From: Prevotella sp. P2-180
GTDB taxonomy: Bacteria > Bacteroidota > Bacteroidia > Bacteroidales > Bacteroidaceae
Assembly: GCF_002251435.1 (NCBI RefSeq)
Contig: NZ_NPJI01000076.1
Coordinates: 1-64,000 of the forward strand
Length of the DNA stretch: 64,000 bases
Reading direction: 5' to 3'
The notes beneath the pieces were generated by a model. It did not search any database. It was not told the DNA's origin and saw only the letters and a program-made list of their open reading frames with translations. The position numbers and the translations under genes are program-made. This document shows positions 41,672 to 50,444 of the stretch, in pieces; positions within the stretch are counted from its first letter, which is position 1, and every line of letters begins with the position of its first letter.

Positions 41672-44311
41672 TCAAATTTCAACGTTCAACTTTTTCAAGT
41701 CCTCCGGACGTGAACTGCTACCTACGAACACCTCGTATTTTCCAGGCACTACGCGCATAGTGTTTGTAGCAGGGTCGAAGAGAGTGAACGCTTCCTCGTC
41801 GAGCTTGATTTCCACGTTCTTGGTCTCTCCTGGCTTCAATGTTACACGCTCAAAGGCCTTGAGGGTCTTCAGCGGACCGTCAGCATCGTCGCAGCGACGC
41901 ACATACACCTGAACGACCTCGGTGCCCTCACGCTTGCCCGTATTCATTAATGAAGAATGAAGAGTGAAGAGTGAAGAATCGCCTACGGGTTGCTTCTCTA
42001 TCTTTATATTATCATTTTTAAATGTTGTATAGCTCAATCCATATCCGAAGGCATAGAGCGGATCAGAGAAGTAGCGATATGTGCGACCCTTCATCGAATA
42101 GTCCTCAAAGTCGGGCAACTGACTACTACTCTTGTAGAATGTCACTGGCAACTTACCGTGGGGATTATAGTCACCGAAGAGAACGTCAGCCACTGCCGTA
42201 CCGCCCTCCATACCGGGATACCACACCTGCACAATGGCTGCACAACGCTCTGCCTCGGGAGCAAGGGCAATGGCAGAACCGGAGCAGTTGACAAATACAA
42301 TCTTCTTTCCAGCCTCGGCAAGATGGCGTATGAACTCGCGCTGCACTTTCGGCAGTTCGATATGAGTGCGGTCGCCACCCTTGAATCCGTCAATCTTCAC
42401 TGGCATCTCCTCGCCCTCGAGCTGAGATGAAATACCGCCTACGAATACAACGGTCTCAATACCCTTCAGTTTCTCGATTGTCTCATTATAGTCGATGGGC
42501 AATTCCTCGCCGATGTTCAGTTTCATGTTTGCTCCCCAAGTCTTCACTGTATGGTAAGCCAGTTCCACGTCGTATGTCTTTCCCTTCTCCACGTCGAGTT
42601 CGAAGCGCATCGGTTGGTCGCGCCATGTACTGTCGGCTGCGAGGGTCTTGCCGTTCACCTTGAGCGAGAAGGCACCGGTGTATTGCATACGTATCACAGC
42701 CTTGCACGACTTTTCGGGCACGAATGTAGTCTCATACATAGCAGAAAAGTCCTCCATCCTCACCCCGTTGGCAAAGGTATGCTGACCGCTTGTAGTCACA
42801 GCGATTGGGTTGACGTAATATTCCGTAGTCACCGGTTTGCCCGAGCGTGTGGTATTATTCCAGAACGTACCTCTGATACCCTTCTTGCCGTCGGCCTTGC
42901 ATTGCGTCAGGAAGCTGTTTACGACACACTCCTCAGTAAGGTCGCATCCCTTAAGGTATGTTACATTCTTCTTACCTACCTTGGCGCGTATTCCGTCAAG
43001 AATAGTCACTGTTGAATTTGGAGTTCCATTATAATTTCCCCACATCATCGGGATATTGTCGGCATTAGGACCAATAACAGCAATCTTCTGTTTCTTTGAA
43101 AGAGGCAACAATTCTTCATTTTTCATTCTACATTCTTCATTTTTGAGAAGCACAATGCTCTGCCTTGCCATATCCAGAGAGAGTTGGCGATGTTCCTTGC
43201 AACTGAGTATGGAAGGAGAAATCTTCGACCACTCGCAATCCTCATGAGCGTCCATCTCACCCAGTTCAAATCGGGCTTCGAGCAGACGCACCACATGCTT
43301 GTCAATCTCCTTCTCGGTGATAAGTCCCTTTGCCACCGCCTCGGGCAGTTTGGCGTATGCATATCCGAATCCACATTCCACATCGGTGCCGGCAATGACG
43401 CCCTTGGCAGCTGCATGCTGAGGTGTGGATGACGACTTATGGGTAGTGAAGAAGTCGGCGATGGCACCACAATCGCTCACCACCATATACTTGAATCCCC
43501 ACTCGTCGCGCAGTATCTGCTGAAGAAGCTTGGTGCTACCGCAACAAGGCTCGTCGTCCCAACGCTGGTAGGCACACATCACCTCCCTCACCTTTGCCTT
43601 CTGCACCAAGTCCTTGAATGCTGGCATATATGTCTCCCACAGGTCGCGTGGCGTCACATTATTTATATTTGCCACGTGTCGGCTCCATTCCGGACCGCTA
43701 TGAATGGCGTAGTGCTTGGCACAAGCGAGCAGTTTGCGGTGTTTGGCAGTCTCCGGTCCTTGGAGTCCACGCACCACAGCCTGTCCCATCATCGAAGTCA
43801 GATAAGGGTCCTCGCCGTATGTCTCCTGTCCACGTCCCCAGCGAGGGTCGCGGAATATGTTTACATTGGGAGTCCACACCGAAAGGCAGTGGAATCTTGT
43901 AGTGGGAATGCCGTTCTGATATTGCTCGTTCCACTTGGCGCGGGTCTCGTCGCTCGCCACCGAGAACACCTTCTCAACAAGAGGCACATTAAACGATGCC
44001 GCCATGCCGATTGGTTCGGGGAAGACTGTGACATTACCCTGGTTGGCAAGTCCGTGCAAAGCCTCGCTCCACCAGCTGAACGGCTTTATTCCCAAGCGTG
44101 GGATGGCAGGCGACTCGTCGCACATAAGGTCGGCCTTCTCCTTCAATGTCAGTCTTGAAGTGAGGTCAACGGCTCTCTCGTGGGCGGAGAGGTTCGTGTT
44201 TTTATACGGCAATACTTGTGCTGATGCTTTTCCGCCAAACATGATAACGGCAAGAAGCAACAATGTTTTCGATTTCTTGTTAATTTTGATTTTGGTTTTT
44301 GAAAATGACAT
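41672..44311 (-). CDS. GH3 beta-glycosidase (beta-xylosidase/beta-glucosidase) with PA14 insert
   Basis: An 879-residue exported GH3 enzyme from the ATG at 44311; the longer frame runs into the promoter. The (beta/alpha)8 domain includes IPRLGIKPFSWWSEALHG, KHYAIHSG and the nucleophile Asp280 in YMVVSDCGAI. The second domain is interrupted by a PA14-like module (~440-570) and followed by a fibronectin-III-like end. The motifs fit beta-xylosidases of Prevotella, but beta-glucosidase activity is possible. Two loops (~residues 388 and ~783) are encoded by short-period repeats of GAAGAATG type. First gene of the operon with three further exported proteins. Confidence 0.9.
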   Translation of the reverse strand: MSFSKTKIKINKKSKTLLLLAVIMFGGKASAQVLPYKNTNLSAHERAVDLTSRLTLKEKADLMCDESPAIPRLGIKPFSWWSEALHGLANQGNVTVFPEPIGMAASFNVPLVEKVFSVASDETRAKWNEQYQNGIPTTRFHCLSVWTPNVNIFRDPRWGRGQETYGEDPYLTSMMGQAVVRGLQGPETAKHRKLLACAKHYAIHSGPEWSRHVANINNVTPRDLWETYMPAFKDLVQKAKVREVMCAYQRWDDEPCCGSTKLLQQILRDEWGFKYMVVSDCGAIADFFTTHKSSSTPQHAAAKGVIAGTDVECGFGYAYAKLPEAVAKGLITEKEIDKHVVRLLEARFELGEMDAHEDCEWSKISPSILSCKEHRQLSLDMARQSIVLLKNEECRMKNEELLPLSKKQKIAVIGPNADNIPMMWGNYNGTPNSTVTILDGIRAKVGKKNVTYLKGCDLTEECVVNSFLTQCKADGKKGIRGTFWNNTTRSGKPVTTEYYVNPIAVTTSGQHTFANGVRMEDFSAMYETTFVPEKSCKAVIRMQYTGAFSLKVNGKTLAADSTWRDQPMRFELDVEKGKTYDVELAYHTVKTWGANMKLNIGEELPIDYNETIEKLKGIETVVFVGGISSQLEGEEMPVKIDGFKGGDRTHIELPKVQREFIRHLAEAGKKIVFVNCSGSAIALAPEAERCAAIVQVWYPGMEGGTAVADVLFGDYNPHGKLPVTFYKSSSQLPDFEDYSMKGRTYRYFSDPLYAFGYGLSYTTFKNDNIKIEKQPVGDSSLFTLHSSLMNTGKREGTEVVQVYVRRCDDADGPLKTLKAFERVTLKPGETKNVEIKLDEEAFTLFDPATNTMRVVPGKYEVFVGSSSRPEDLKKLNVEI
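41943..41980. repeat. Short-period repeat inside the GH3 gene (site 2)
   Basis: Plus strand shows repeated GAAGAGTGAAGA words, encoding SLFTLHSSLMN near the C-terminal domain. Confidence 0.55.
43111..43146. repeat. Short-period repeat inside the GH3 gene (site 1)
   Basis: Coding strand consists of AATGAAGAATG-type words and encodes KNEECRMKNEEL in the linker after the barrel. It resembles spacer repeats between Bacteroidota genes. Confidence 0.55.
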
Positions 44312-44351
44312 AGATTTACTGATATTGATTACTAAATAAAAAAAATTTTTG

Positions 44352-44381
44352 CAAAGGTAACTACTTTTTGCTGAAGGACAA
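44352..44381 (-). promoter_or_regulatory. Promoter of the GH3 operon
   Basis: TTG (44381-44379), 19-nt spacer, TACCTTTG (44359-44352) on the minus strand; leader about 35 nt. Confidence 0.65.
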
Positions 44382-44541
44382 CAACTGATTTGTATCATAT
44401 TTAATCAAATATGTAACATTTCCAAAAAAATCGTTATCTATTATAGTCAGCATTCACTGCTGACTGGGCGGGACTCGCAATTTCAACATAGAAGTTTTTT
44501 GTTAAATATTGTTGTTTTTGGGAGTTTGATGTCCAAATTGC

Positions 44542-44572
44542 TTGTTGATTCCTTCGATTATATGTATATTTG
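44542..44572 (+). promoter_or_regulatory. Promoter of the UDG-like gene
   Basis: TTG (44542-44544), 20-nt spacer, TATATTTG (44565-44572). It lies 25 nt before the ATG. Confidence 0.6.
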
Positions 44573-44596
44573 CAACCACAGAAGTAAGATTGAAAT

Positions 44597-45172
44597 ATGA
44601 ATGAGAATATCGAGAATCACCCTTTTGCCCCTTTTGTACCAGAAGGAGCAAAAGTACTTATGTTAGGCACATTTCCACCGGCGGAACATCGCTGGTGTAT
44701 GCCTTTCTATTACCCCAATTTCCAGAATGACATGTGGCGTATTATGGGCATTATCTTCTTCAACGACAAGGAGCATTTTATCGTCAAGGGAGAGAAACGG
44801 TTCGACCAGCATAGGATAGAGGCGTTTCTTAGAGAAAAAGGCATTGCAATGTATGACACAGCCACAAGGATTGTGCGTACCAAGAACACTGCCTCTGACA
44901 AAGACCTTAAGATAATCGAGGAAACCGACATTGAGGCAATACTCGATGGCATGCCCCAATGCAATGTCATTATCACTGCTGGCCAACTCGCCACCACCAC
45001 ACTCTGTCGCCGTTTCTACGTTAGGGAGCCAAAAGTGGGTGACTGTGCGGTAGTGGAGTATAAGGAACGGAAAATCCGCATCTACCGAATGCCAAGTAGT
45101 TCACGTGCCTACCCCATGAAGCCAGAGCGCAAGGCTGAACAATATATGAAGGCACTTTCAGCACTTAAATAG
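44597..45172 (+). CDS. Uracil-DNA glycosylase superfamily protein
   Basis: A 191-residue cytosolic protein of the UDG fold. The N-terminal motif VLMLGTFPPAEHRW corresponds to the water-activating loop, and MPSSSRAYP near the end corresponds to the DNA-intercalating HPSP-like loop (MPSSS), closest to Mug/TDG or family 6-type enzymes. It may remove uracil or other mismatched bases; substrate unknown. It has its own promoter and separates the divergent GH3 and HTCS transcription units without an obvious link to glycan use. Confidence 0.8.
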   Translation: MNENIENHPFAPFVPEGAKVLMLGTFPPAEHRWCMPFYYPNFQNDMWRIMGIIFFNDKEHFIVKGEKRFDQHRIEAFLREKGIAMYDTATRIVRTKNTASDKDLKIIEETDIEAILDGMPQCNVIITAGQLATTTLCRRFYVREPKVGDCAVVEYKERKIRIYRMPSSSRAYPMKPERKAEQYMKALSALK

Positions 45173-45234
45173 TTTTTTGCTTAGTAATGGCTTCTTTATT
45201 GATATAACATAATCGTTGCAAATATACAAAATAT

Positions 45235-48200
45235 ATGAAAATACTGCCGCTCATAATCATGATGTTGATATCTGCCGCCATTCCAATCAAGGGAATGGTG
45301 GACTATCGCCAGTTTATGTACGACCATGTAGGTTTGGAACAGGGACTGGCAAGCCAGAGAGTGTATTCAATGGTAGAGGACAGGCATGGAGGCATGTGGA
45401 TAGGAATGAAAAACGGAGTGGCCAGATACAACGGACGCACACTCGTAAACTATTCGCTATGGGAACCTGACAAATGGTATAACAACGGAGGAATGATTGT
45501 CCGTCTCACCAAAGACCACAACGGCGATATCGTGGCGTACGACAACAAAGGGGCTATATATAAATATGTGGAGAATATTGACCGATATGTTCCCATAGCT
45601 AAAGATTTCACTAATACATTCAACGAGATAAACAACAAGCCCGGCGGCTTGATTCTCAAGGACATAGACATCGATTCAGAAGGCACTATCTGGGCTTCAA
45701 CCAGTCGTGGCATATTCAAGATAGCCAAAGGCAGCACTAGACGATATTTCAACCATCTATATGTAAACAACACGATTGTCAACAATCGACATCTTGTTAT
45801 TTGCACTACTACAGGAACATTCCTTTTCGACTTAAAGACAAACACCATAATCAAGACACTGCTCAACGAAAACACCGAAACAGCTTATTGTGACAATAAA
45901 AAACAATGGCTATGGTTAGGCACATTCTCAAACGGAGCAGTGATAGTGGACATGAATACATGGAAAACAGTGCATACCGACATGGAGCGACAACTGCCAC
46001 ACACACCAGTGAGAACTATAGAAAGACTAAACGACGAAGTGATGATGCTCGGCATCGATGGCAATGGAGTGTATACCGCATCTACCAACGGCACCGACAT
46101 CAGACTGCTTTGGAGTGACGACGACAAGACCAACAACGTAATACACGGCAATGGTGTGTATCAAGTGTTGCGTGACTCTCATGATAATATTTGGATCGGG
46201 ACATACACCGGAGGAATAGACATCGCATATCCCGTAGGAACCGTGGTGCAAAGCCTGCAACACAGAAAAGACAACAGCCAGTCGCTAATAAACAATGGAG
46301 TAAACTCCGTGATGGCAAACAACGGACTAATCTATTTCGGCACCGACAGGGGCGTAAGCATTTTCGACACAAAAAAATCACAATGGAGACACACGCTTGA
46401 CGGGAAAGTGGTGCTGACATTGGCCAACACACACCTAGGTATACTGGCAGGAACATACGGCAGCGGCGTTTATGTCATAAACGGAGGAGATAGCAGACCG
46501 CTATGGACTGTTGCGGCAGGAACACTCACCACTGACTATGTGTACAGCATAAAGCAAGACAAATATCGAAACATCTGGATAGGAGGACTTGACGGAAACC
46601 TTATTCAGATGACTCCCAACAAGGAATGCAAGCAATTTGACATAAAGACAGTGCAGTGTATCATAAACATTGCCGACGGGAGCGTGGTGGTAGGCACAGC
46701 CAACGGATTTTTCGTTATTAACCCGAATACCGGAACCACTGTGCATCATTTCCATACAGAAGAACTAAAGGGCAAGGGCATAAATAGTTACATCACATCA
46801 ATGCTCGCAGCCAACGACCATAAGCTTTGGATCGGCACAGATGGAGGAGGAATTTACACCTACAACCTTAAAAGCAAAAAGATAAAAAACATTAACATGG
46901 AAGATGGACTGCCATCAAACTGTGTATATTCGCTTGCACAAGGGGCTAAAGGCAACATCTTCGTGGGAACCGATGCTGGACTCTCGTTCATAAAGCCAAA
47001 CACAGAGAAAGTGGTGAACTTCAATTTCATAAATGGTATTGACCGAGAATACAACCGAATGGCAATGGAGATACTCGACGACGGAAGAGTGGTGTGCGGA
47101 AGCAATAGCGGTGCAGTGATTGTCAACTCGTGGCTTATCGATATGATTGACTATAAGGGCAAACTAAGACTTTTAGGCTTAAATATCCAAAGCGAAGAAC
47201 TGGATGACGATTCGAAACAAAAACTCTTTACACAACTTACAAATGGTAAAATATCTCTTAGCAACTCACAGAACACGTTTCGAATAGACTACGAATGTAT
47301 ATGCTACAGATTCAGAAAAGATATCTTGTTTCAGTATTGCCTACACGGATTCAATGAGAAGTGGAGCGCTCTGGCCGAAACATCATCTGTGGAATTCACC
47401 AACCTGCCTGCCGGAAACTACAAACTTGAGGTAAGGGCAGTGAGCAGTAGCAACGGTAGAGTGATAGACTCCCGTGCTGTAGATATTTCTGTGGCCGAAC
47501 CTTGGTGGAACTCACTGTGGGCATGGACTTTGTATATCATGATATTGACAACTATCGCGGTTCTGCTGCTTCGCAACTATCATGGCAGACTCGAACGAAG
47601 GTATTTCTACGAGAAGATAAACTTCTTTGTGAATGCCGCCCACGACATACGCACACCGCTAAGTCTTGTACTGGCACCTCTTTCCGACATTGCCTCCGAC
47701 AAGACGCTTAGCGAGAAAAGCCGTCGCTGCATCGAGATAGCTCAGAGCAACGGCAACAAGCTACACGGGCTTATTACAGAACTTCTCGACTTCCAAAAGG
47801 CTGACACAATGGGCGAAGGACTTGTAAAAACGGAGATAATGGTGAATACAATGCTAACAACACAGGTAGAGAAGTTTCAGCATCTTGCCAACGAGAAAAA
47901 AATCTCAATGGAAATAACCGACTGTGACTTGAATGCTAAAGTGCTGATGGACGTGAATCTGTCTGGCAAACTCTTCGACAATCTCCTTTCCAATGCCATA
48001 AAATATACACCAGAAGGAGGGCATGTGTGGCTAAAGGCATGGACTGAAACACGCAAGGTATACATAGAAGTGAAAGACGACGGCATAGGTATACCTAAGG
48101 CTGCGCAGAAGAATATTTTTAAGAATTTTTACCGTGCAGAAAATGCCATCAACAGCAGTGAGACAGGTAGTGGCATTGGACTGATGCTCGCCCGCAGGAT

Positions 48201-49188
48201 AGTAACTCTACACGACGGTAAACTCACATTCAAGAGTGAGGAAGGCAAAGGCACATCCTTCATCATCACCCTTCCCTCTACAAACACATCACACTCCTCA
48301 CTCACCACTCCTCGCTCCTCACTCACCACCCCACTCTCCTCTCTCATCTCTACTCTCTCCCCACACCAAACTGCACTCCCCTCCAAAGCCACGCCTTGCT
48401 CCACCCAAGACACCATCCTCTTCGTAGACGACAATAACGACCTGAGAGACTATATTCAGATAGCGTTTTCAGACATATACACAGTGGTGACTTTAGATAG
48501 CGGAGAGGCTGCGATGGAGTGGCTGAAAAACAACGAGTGCGACATTGTGGTGTCGGACGTGATGATGCCAGGTATGAACGGCGACGAACTCTGCCGACGA
48601 ATAAAGGACAATCCCGACACATCATGGATGCCTGTTATACTTCTCACCGCCAAGGCCGGCAAGGAGTTCATGATAGAAGGTCTAAACATTGGCGCCGACG
48701 ACTATGTGACAAAGCCTTTCGACACAGATATACTGAAAAGCAAGATTGCCACAACGCTTGCCAACCGACGTAGAGCAAGCGAATACTACAGAAGAAGGAT
48801 TGTGTCGATAGCACAAGTTTGTCATACGACAGAACATGACACAACAGAAAATGCAGCCGATTCCGCTTTTATCGACAAGGCCACCTCGATAGTCATTTCT
48901 AACCTCTCCGACGAAAATTTCGGCATTGAAGAGCTTTGTCGCGAGATGGCTATGAGCCGAACCCTTTTCTACGGAAAGCTGAAGACACTCACTGCCCAGA
49001 CACCGCAGGATTTCGTGCGTACCATACGATTAGAACGTGCAGCAGCCTTGCTTCGCGATGGCAAGGGTGTGCAGGAAGTATCTGTACTTGTGGGATTTAC
49101 GAATACAAAGCACTTCAGCACCGTGTTTAAAAAACATTTCGGCGTTTCTCCAAGTAAAATAAAGGAAAATGCGAGTTTGATAGAATAG
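45235..49188 (+). CDS. Hybrid two-component system sensor/regulator (HTCS)
   Basis: A 1317-residue one-protein signalling system. Order: signal peptide; two-component-regulator propeller repeats forming two seven-bladed sensors (~25-660, e.g. DRHGGMWIGMKNGVARYNG); Y_Y_Y domain; membrane span (~763-783); HisKA with His803 (NAAHDIRTPLS); HATPase (DDGIGIP, SGIGLMLARRI); a Ser/Thr/Pro linker (~1018-1057); receiver domain with Asp1108 (IVVSDVMMPGMNGDE); AraC helix-turn-helix end (QEVSVLVGFTNTKHFSTVFK). HTCS proteins bind a glycan fragment in the periplasm and activate polysaccharide-utilisation genes. Targets are probably the GH5-SusCD operon just downstream and the GH3 operon. Confidence 0.95.
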   Translation: MKILPLIIMMLISAAIPIKGMVDYRQFMYDHVGLEQGLASQRVYSMVEDRHGGMWIGMKNGVARYNGRTLVNYSLWEPDKWYNNGGMIVRLTKDHNGDIVAYDNKGAIYKYVENIDRYVPIAKDFTNTFNEINNKPGGLILKDIDIDSEGTIWASTSRGIFKIAKGSTRRYFNHLYVNNTIVNNRHLVICTTTGTFLFDLKTNTIIKTLLNENTETAYCDNKKQWLWLGTFSNGAVIVDMNTWKTVHTDMERQLPHTPVRTIERLNDEVMMLGIDGNGVYTASTNGTDIRLLWSDDDKTNNVIHGNGVYQVLRDSHDNIWIGTYTGGIDIAYPVGTVVQSLQHRKDNSQSLINNGVNSVMANNGLIYFGTDRGVSIFDTKKSQWRHTLDGKVVLTLANTHLGILAGTYGSGVYVINGGDSRPLWTVAAGTLTTDYVYSIKQDKYRNIWIGGLDGNLIQMTPNKECKQFDIKTVQCIINIADGSVVVGTANGFFVINPNTGTTVHHFHTEELKGKGINSYITSMLAANDHKLWIGTDGGGIYTYNLKSKKIKNINMEDGLPSNCVYSLAQGAKGNIFVGTDAGLSFIKPNTEKVVNFNFINGIDREYNRMAMEILDDGRVVCGSNSGAVIVNSWLIDMIDYKGKLRLLGLNIQSEELDDDSKQKLFTQLTNGKISLSNSQNTFRIDYECICYRFRKDILFQYCLHGFNEKWSALAETSSVEFTNLPAGNYKLEVRAVSSSNGRVIDSRAVDISVAEPWWNSLWAWTLYIMILTTIAVLLLRNYHGRLERRYFYEKINFFVNAAHDIRTPLSLVLAPLSDIASDKTLSEKSRRCIEIAQSNGNKLHGLITELLDFQKADTMGEGLVKTEIMVNTMLTTQVEKFQHLANEKKISMEITDCDLNAKVLMDVNLSGKLFDNLLSNAIKYTPEGGHVWLKAWTETRKVYIEVKDDGIGIPKAAQKNIFKNFYRAENAINSSETGSGIGLMLARRIVTLHDGKLTFKSEEGKGTSFIITLPSTNTSHSSLTTPRSSLTTPLSSLISTLSPHQTALPSKATPCSTQDTILFVDDNNDLRDYIQIAFSDIYTVVTLDSGEAAMEWLKNNECDIVVSDVMMPGMNGDELCRRIKDNPDTSWMPVILLTAKAGKEFMIEGLNIGADDYVTKPFDTDILKSKIATTLANRRRASEYYRRRIVSIAQVCHTTEHDTTENAADSAFIDKATSIVISNLSDENFGIEELCREMAMSRTLFYGKLKTLTAQTPQDFVRTIRLERAAALLRDGKGVQEVSVLVGFTNTKHFSTVFKKHFGVSPSKIKENASLIE
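48283..48405. repeat. Low-complexity CT-rich repeat coding the HTCS linker
   Basis: Pyrimidine-only words of type CTCACTCCTCACTCACCAC repeat for ~120 nt and encode the Ser/Thr/Leu/Pro linker between kinase and receiver. Slippage here would change linker length or frame. Confidence 0.6.
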
Positions 49189-49219
49189 AAACCCTGAAAT
49201 GATAGTATACGAACCCTGA

Positions 49220-49260
49220 TTATAAGTTTTCGCTGTACCTTTGCAGCCGAAAACTTATAA
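49220..49260 (+). promoter_or_regulatory. Palindrome with a -7 box as loop, upstream of GH5-SusCD
   Basis: Perfect 13-bp arms (TTATAAGTTTTCG at 49220-49232 and CGAAAACTTATAA at 49248-49260), extended by CTG/CAG with one bulged C, leave exactly TACCTTTG (49236-49243) as the loop. That octamer is a textbook -7 box, 25 nt before the GH5 ATG. No -33 element is seen, which fits an activator-dependent promoter, probably controlled by the HTCS. Confidence 0.65.
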
Positions 49261-49268
49261 TTAACAAT

Positions 49269-50432
49269 ATGAAAGTATTACTTATTTCAGCACTGGCCAT
49301 AATGTTTGCCAGTGCACCAACTTATGCGCAAGAAAAAGCCCAAGAATGGAATCGCAACCTAATAGGTTGGAACCTGGGCAATCAGTTTGAATGTTCGGCT
49401 CCAGGACAAGATGGAGAGTCGATGGCTATCGGCAACCCCGACAATGCCGACAACGCCGAAACAGCATGGGGAAACCCTGTGGTAACAAAGAAAACCATAA
49501 AAGCTGTAAAGGATGCTGGATTCAATGCCATACGCATACCAGTAAGATGGCAGTGTCACATCACTAACCCAAGGGCGATGTCTGTCAGCAAGACATGGAT
49601 AGCACGCATAAAGGAGGTCGTGGGCTGGTGTCTTGCCAACGACCTAAAGGTTATCATTAACGTGCATCACGAGAAATGGCTCGAGAGTACTCCTTATTAT
49701 AAAAATAAAGAAGAAAACTGCCAAAAGCTCGCACTACTGTGGATGAACATCGCAACGGAATTTGCCAACTATGACTACCGCGTGGCGTTTGCTGGTACAA
49801 ACGAAGTGCATGAGCCAGGTAAATGGGGAGCTCCTGATGCCGAGAACCTCGCAGTGCAGAACGCTTACAATCAGGTGTTTGTTGACGTAGTGCGTGCCAC
49901 GGGCGGCAACAACCTAAAACGCAATCTCTTGGTACAGACCTATGTGTGCAACCCCGACTTCGGAATCAACAATGGCGACTTTATCGTTCCCACTGACATC
50001 GAGGGCAACGGCAACGACTATATGACCGTTGAATTCCACTACTACAATCCCTACGACTATTGTGGAGAATGTAAGTATTTTTGGTGGGGTGAGGCTTACA
50101 GGCAGTATGGCGAAATTTCTCCTACGACAGAGAAGAACATGACCGACTTCTTCGACAAAGTAGTAAACGTATGGGGAAAACAAGGTCTTGGTATCTGTAT
50201 AGGAGAATGGGGTGTTACCGACCATTATAAAGGAGATGCCGACAAACAACACGAAAACATGAGCTACTACTGCAAGACCTTCGTTACCGAGGCCCGCAAG
50301 CGAGGTTTTTCCACATTCATTTGGGACAACAACAAGTTTGGCAGTGGACCGGAGATGTTTGGCATCTTCGACCGCGAGCGTGGCATGAAGGTAAAGTCTC
50401 CATGGATTCTGAAAGGATTATTTAATAATTAA
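49269..50432 (+). CDS. Exported GH5 endo-beta-glucanase/xyloglucanase
   Basis: A 387-residue enzyme with signal peptide (ALAIMFASAPTYAQ). The GH5 fold is shown by GWNLGNQFE, FNAIRIPVRW and INVHHEKW. The acid/base is Glu179 (AGTNEVHEPG) and the nucleophile is Glu313 (CIGEWGV). No lipobox, so periplasmic or secreted. GH5 members cut beta-1,4 backbones (cellulose, xyloglucan, mannan). With GH31 and a TIG-domain binding protein downstream, xyloglucan or mixed-linkage glucan is the best guess. First gene of the plus-strand operon, 12 nt before SusC. Confidence 0.87.
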   Translation: MKVLLISALAIMFASAPTYAQEKAQEWNRNLIGWNLGNQFECSAPGQDGESMAIGNPDNADNAETAWGNPVVTKKTIKAVKDAGFNAIRIPVRWQCHITNPRAMSVSKTWIARIKEVVGWCLANDLKVIINVHHEKWLESTPYYKNKEENCQKLALLWMNIATEFANYDYRVAFAGTNEVHEPGKWGAPDAENLAVQNAYNQVFVDVVRATGGNNLKRNLLVQTYVCNPDFGINNGDFIVPTDIEGNGNDYMTVEFHYYNPYDYCGECKYFWWGEAYRQYGEISPTTEKNMTDFFDKVVNVWGKQGLGICIGEWGVTDHYKGDADKQHENMSYYCKTFVTEARKRGFSTFIWDNNKFGSGPEMFGIFDRERGMKVKSPWILKGLFNN

Positions 50433-50444
50433 ACATAAAACTAT

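Noticed and set aside
48283..48405. Possible CRISPR-like array in the HTCS gene
   Set aside because: The repeat words are only 7-10 nt, lack unique spacers of constant length, and encode a protein linker in frame.
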